Shown here piece by piece: positions 62,488 to 64,000 of a stretch of DNA of 64,000 nt. The DNA is from Legionella antarctica (lineage in GTDB: Bacteria > Pseudomonadota > Gammaproteobacteria > Legionellales > Legionellaceae). The translations under genes and the position numbers were made by a program. The notes under the pieces were generated by a model, which saw only the letters and a list, made by a program, of their open reading frames with translations, made no database searches and was not told where the DNA came from. The DNA lies in the NCBI RefSeq assembly GCF_011764505.1, contig NZ_AP022840.1, forward strand, positions 1-64,000, given 5' to 3'. Positions within the stretch are counted from its first letter, which is position 1; each line of letters opens with the position of its first letter.

Positions 62488-62563
62488 AACATCTATTTAA
62501 TAGATGTTTTATATTGACATAATTTAAGAATTTTGCAATAATAACTCTGTTCACTTAGGAACA
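62488..62563 (+). promoter_or_regulatory. Shared promoter unit, copy 2
   Basis: AACATCTATT, one base, AATAGATGTT: a perfect palindrome (62488-62508). Then TTGACA (62514-62519), 17 bp, AATAAT (62537-62542), and TGTTCACTTAGGAACA (62548-62563). Confidence 0.85.
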
Positions 62564-62588
62564 TAACCGATAACAATAAGGAAATAAC

Positions 62589-62891
62589 ATGAATAACCAC
62601 TCCCTTCAAATAGGCTCAATCCTTTATACAAGCTGGGGCTACGAGCAAACAAATATTGATTTTTATGAAGTTACCAGGCTTATTGGCAAAACCACTTTGG
62701 AATTGCGGGAAATAAGCCAGTCCTGTGTTCCAGGTCAATACGGTCTTAGTGGTAAAACAAAGCCAATTCCCTCTCATTTTGTAAGTGATCCGTTTAAAAA
62801 AAGAATTAGTACAGAGGGCTCGGTCAGAATTGATGGGCATGGGGCTTATATTTGGTCTGGTGAGGCGCTTAATTACTCATCGTATGCGTAA
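62589..62891 (+). CDS. Small conserved hypothetical protein under the shared promoter
   Basis: 100 residues (LQIGSILYTSWGYEQTNIDF, YEVTRLIGKTTLELREIS) rich in beta-strand-forming residues. Proteins of this look occur on plasmids and phages without known function. Expressed from the second copy of the shared promoter, between a J-domain protein and an anti-restriction protein. A hairpin at 62905-62929 probably terminates it. Confidence 0.7.
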   Translation: MNNHSLQIGSILYTSWGYEQTNIDFYEVTRLIGKTTLELREISQSCVPGQYGLSGKTKPIPSHFVSDPFKKRISTEGSVRIDGHGAYIWSGEALNYSSYA

Positions 62892-62904
62892 ACATTCCAT
62901 TCCA

Positions 62905-62929
62905 CCAGCAGAGGCTATGCCTCTTCTGG
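62905..62929 (+). terminator. Hairpin after the small hypothetical gene
   Basis: CCAGCAGAGGC / GCCTCTTCTGG form an 11-bp stem with one mismatch and a 3-nt loop, 14 bp after the stop. No long T-run follows, so the strength is uncertain. Confidence 0.5.
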
Positions 62930-62957
62930 CAGTTAATTAATTGATAAGGACATTGTG

Positions 62958-63080
62958 ATGATTAAAAAAATTATAGTTAGAGTTTGTTTTCTTTTTCTGG
63001 ACTTTACTCATGCCTTTGAGAAACAGAGGTATAAGAAAAAAATGATGCATTATCACTTAGGCATCAAATGTCCCAATTAA
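62958..63080 (+). CDS. Possible small basic peptide
   Basis: 40 residues (MIKKIIVRVCFLFLDFTHAF then a lysine-rich tail) between two shared-promoter genes. AAGGA lies upstream of the ATG. Hydrophobic start, basic end; unrecognised and may be spurious. Confidence 0.35.
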   Translation: MIKKIIVRVCFLFLDFTHAFEKQRYKKKMMHYHLGIKCPN

Positions 63081-63109
63081 AATAATTACTGTTAAACGTC
63101 ATAAAAATA

Positions 63110-63170
63110 GATGTTTTTTATTGACTTTATCGAGGTATTTTGAGATACTGTACTTGTTCACTTAGGAACA
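63110..63170 (+). promoter_or_regulatory. Shared promoter unit, copy 3 (anti-restriction gene)
   Basis: Half palindrome ATAGATGTTTT, TTGACT (63121-63126), 17 bp, GATACT (63144-63149) and TGTTCACTTAGGAACA (63155-63170), followed by AAGGAG and the ATG at 63195. Same spacing as the other two units. Confidence 0.85.
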
Positions 63171-63194
63171 TAATAGAAAAATAAGGAGCTTCAA

Positions 63195-63614
63195 ATGAAA
63201 ACTGCAAGACAACAATTCCTCATTCAATCTCAATTAGTTTCAGACGAACAACGACTGGCTTTTCTCCCCAAACATTTAAACAAAGAATACTTAAGCTTTG
63301 AATCCTCAGTATACCGTGTCATGGACACTATTTGCGGTAACTATAATGGTGGATATTGGGATTTTTTCGAGCTGGGTAACAATGGTTTTTATATGGCACC
63401 TCATTCAAGCGAGTCATTCACTATCTTTGTTCATGGTAATGGCTATGAGGGGAGCGTATCGTGCGATGCCGCAGGGATTATTGCAACAACGTATGCTCTT
63501 AATAACCTCGCATGGCTAACCGAATCAGAGGAACTAATCGATAAATATTACTCTCTATTAGATTTTGCCAGACAACACCCCGAATTTAGACAAATCTTTG
63601 CAGCAATTGATTAA
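63195..63614 (+). CDS. ArdB/KlcA-family anti-restriction protein
   Basis: 139 residues with the ArdB/KlcA core: LPKHLNKEYLSFESSVYRVM, the GGYWDFFELGNNGFYMAPHS block that marks the family, then GNGYEGSVSCDAAGIIATTY. ArdB proteins protect incoming plasmid DNA from type I restriction without acting as DNA mimics. Expression from a repeated promoter next to other small plasmid genes fits a leading-region gene. The length is typical and the gene looks complete. Confidence 0.9.
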   Translation: MKTARQQFLIQSQLVSDEQRLAFLPKHLNKEYLSFESSVYRVMDTICGNYNGGYWDFFELGNNGFYMAPHSSESFTIFVHGNGYEGSVSCDAAGIIATTYALNNLAWLTESEELIDKYYSLLDFARQHPEFRQIFAAID

Positions 63615-63689
63615 ATGCATCTCCCACAGCACAGTGATTTTTTGTTGTGGGATGTTTTGTAGCGATAAACAAAATTAGAGAGAGATAAA

Positions 63690-63962
63690 ATGCAATTACA
63701 TTTATTCCATGGCAGAACAACACCCGATGAATATTTGCAAGATTGGGGTTTTGATGGTCCAACGATTAACGAAATTACTAGTTTAACTGGCACATATGGT
63801 GAGCTGTATGTTCACTTTGAAAATGAGCAACATCTTTATCTTGCACAAAAGCAAACGGGGTGGGATTTATTTGGGGATTGCGCCTTGGTTATGAGCTTTC
63901 GAGAGGAGCTATTACAAACATCTGATGGGTATTTTGGAGACTGGGAGTTAACCCAAGGTTAA
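63690..63962 (+). CDS. Small acidic plasmid protein of unknown function
   Basis: 90 residues (MQLHLFHGRTTPDEYLQDWG, FDGPTINEITSLTGTYGELY), acidic, with a strong ribosome site (GAGAGAGA) 7 bp upstream. It follows the anti-restriction gene without a copy of the shared promoter, so it may be cotranscribed; a CCCACA...TGTGGG hairpin at 63623-63651 lies between. No family assigned. Confidence 0.6.
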   Translation: MQLHLFHGRTTPDEYLQDWGFDGPTINEITSLTGTYGELYVHFENEQHLYLAQKQTGWDLFGDCALVMSFREELLQTSDGYFGDWELTQG

Positions 63963-64000
63963 TCAAAACGTAAGTAGATGGCAGAGCCTGTCGTGTTGAG

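Overview
This window is AT-rich accessory DNA, most probably part of a large plasmid from a Legionella-like gammaproteobacterium. That host guess is from memory of similar Rep, Tn3-family and anti-restriction proteins and was not tested by a search. I see no rRNA, tRNA or chromosomal housekeeping cluster. The window holds two complete replication modules of the same family about 35.4 kb apart. Each has a 294-residue Rep with a TTG start, an upstream antisense-type terminator, an inverted pair of perfect DnaA boxes downstream and a ~157-bp cruciform. Each is paired with a different, leftward-transcribed partition locus. It is therefore a multireplicon or cointegrate molecule.

Layout: 1-483 is the tail of a methyltransferase gene. 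570-3720 is replicon 1: TA-rich iterons, a ParG-like protein, ParA, Rep and ori. 3738-13371 is a group II intron (leftward) whose maturase gene is split by a 7.7-kb Tn3-family transposon (4271-12014, duplication AATAG). That transposon carries a resolvase, four accessory genes and a nested IS1595-type element. 13637-18395 and 26631-31389 are two inverted, apparently identical Tn3-family units that couple a tyrosine recombinase, a transposase and hicAB. The second copy sits inside an IS21-family element. Between them lie a truncated membrane protein, a ThiF/MoeB-like gene broken by an IS3 element, and another IS21 element. 31665-34270 is a graveyard of transposon ends with dinJ-yafQ.

34481-39110 is replicon 2. 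It has a SopA-like ParA and an unusual repeat-rich partner whose coding repeats contain, every 102 bp, tandem 11-bp GTGAACC sites also found in the intergenic array upstream of parA. 39164-43644 has two miniature inverted-repeat elements, a DUF4160/DUF2442 pair and a frameshifted Tn3 transposase. 43812-49616 carries umuDC with a palindromic operator, a DnaQ-like exonuclease and several proteins of unknown function. 49883-54780 holds relBE-like and parDE toxin-antitoxin loci, an IS91-type element with a tyrosine recombinase, and a separate integrase.

55054-59077 is a DUF3987 (YfjI-like) gene split by a clean copy of the second IS21 element (duplication ATAGT), followed by a MazG-like gene. 60073-63962 is a set of small plasmid genes. 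Three of them (a DnaJ-domain protein, an unknown and an ArdB/KlcA anti-restriction protein) share one repeated promoter unit, so this looks like a plasmid leading or establishment region. Overall the molecule combines replication and partition, toxin-antitoxin loci of at least five kinds, SOS-type mutagenesis and anti-restriction, and has been heavily rearranged by nested transposition.
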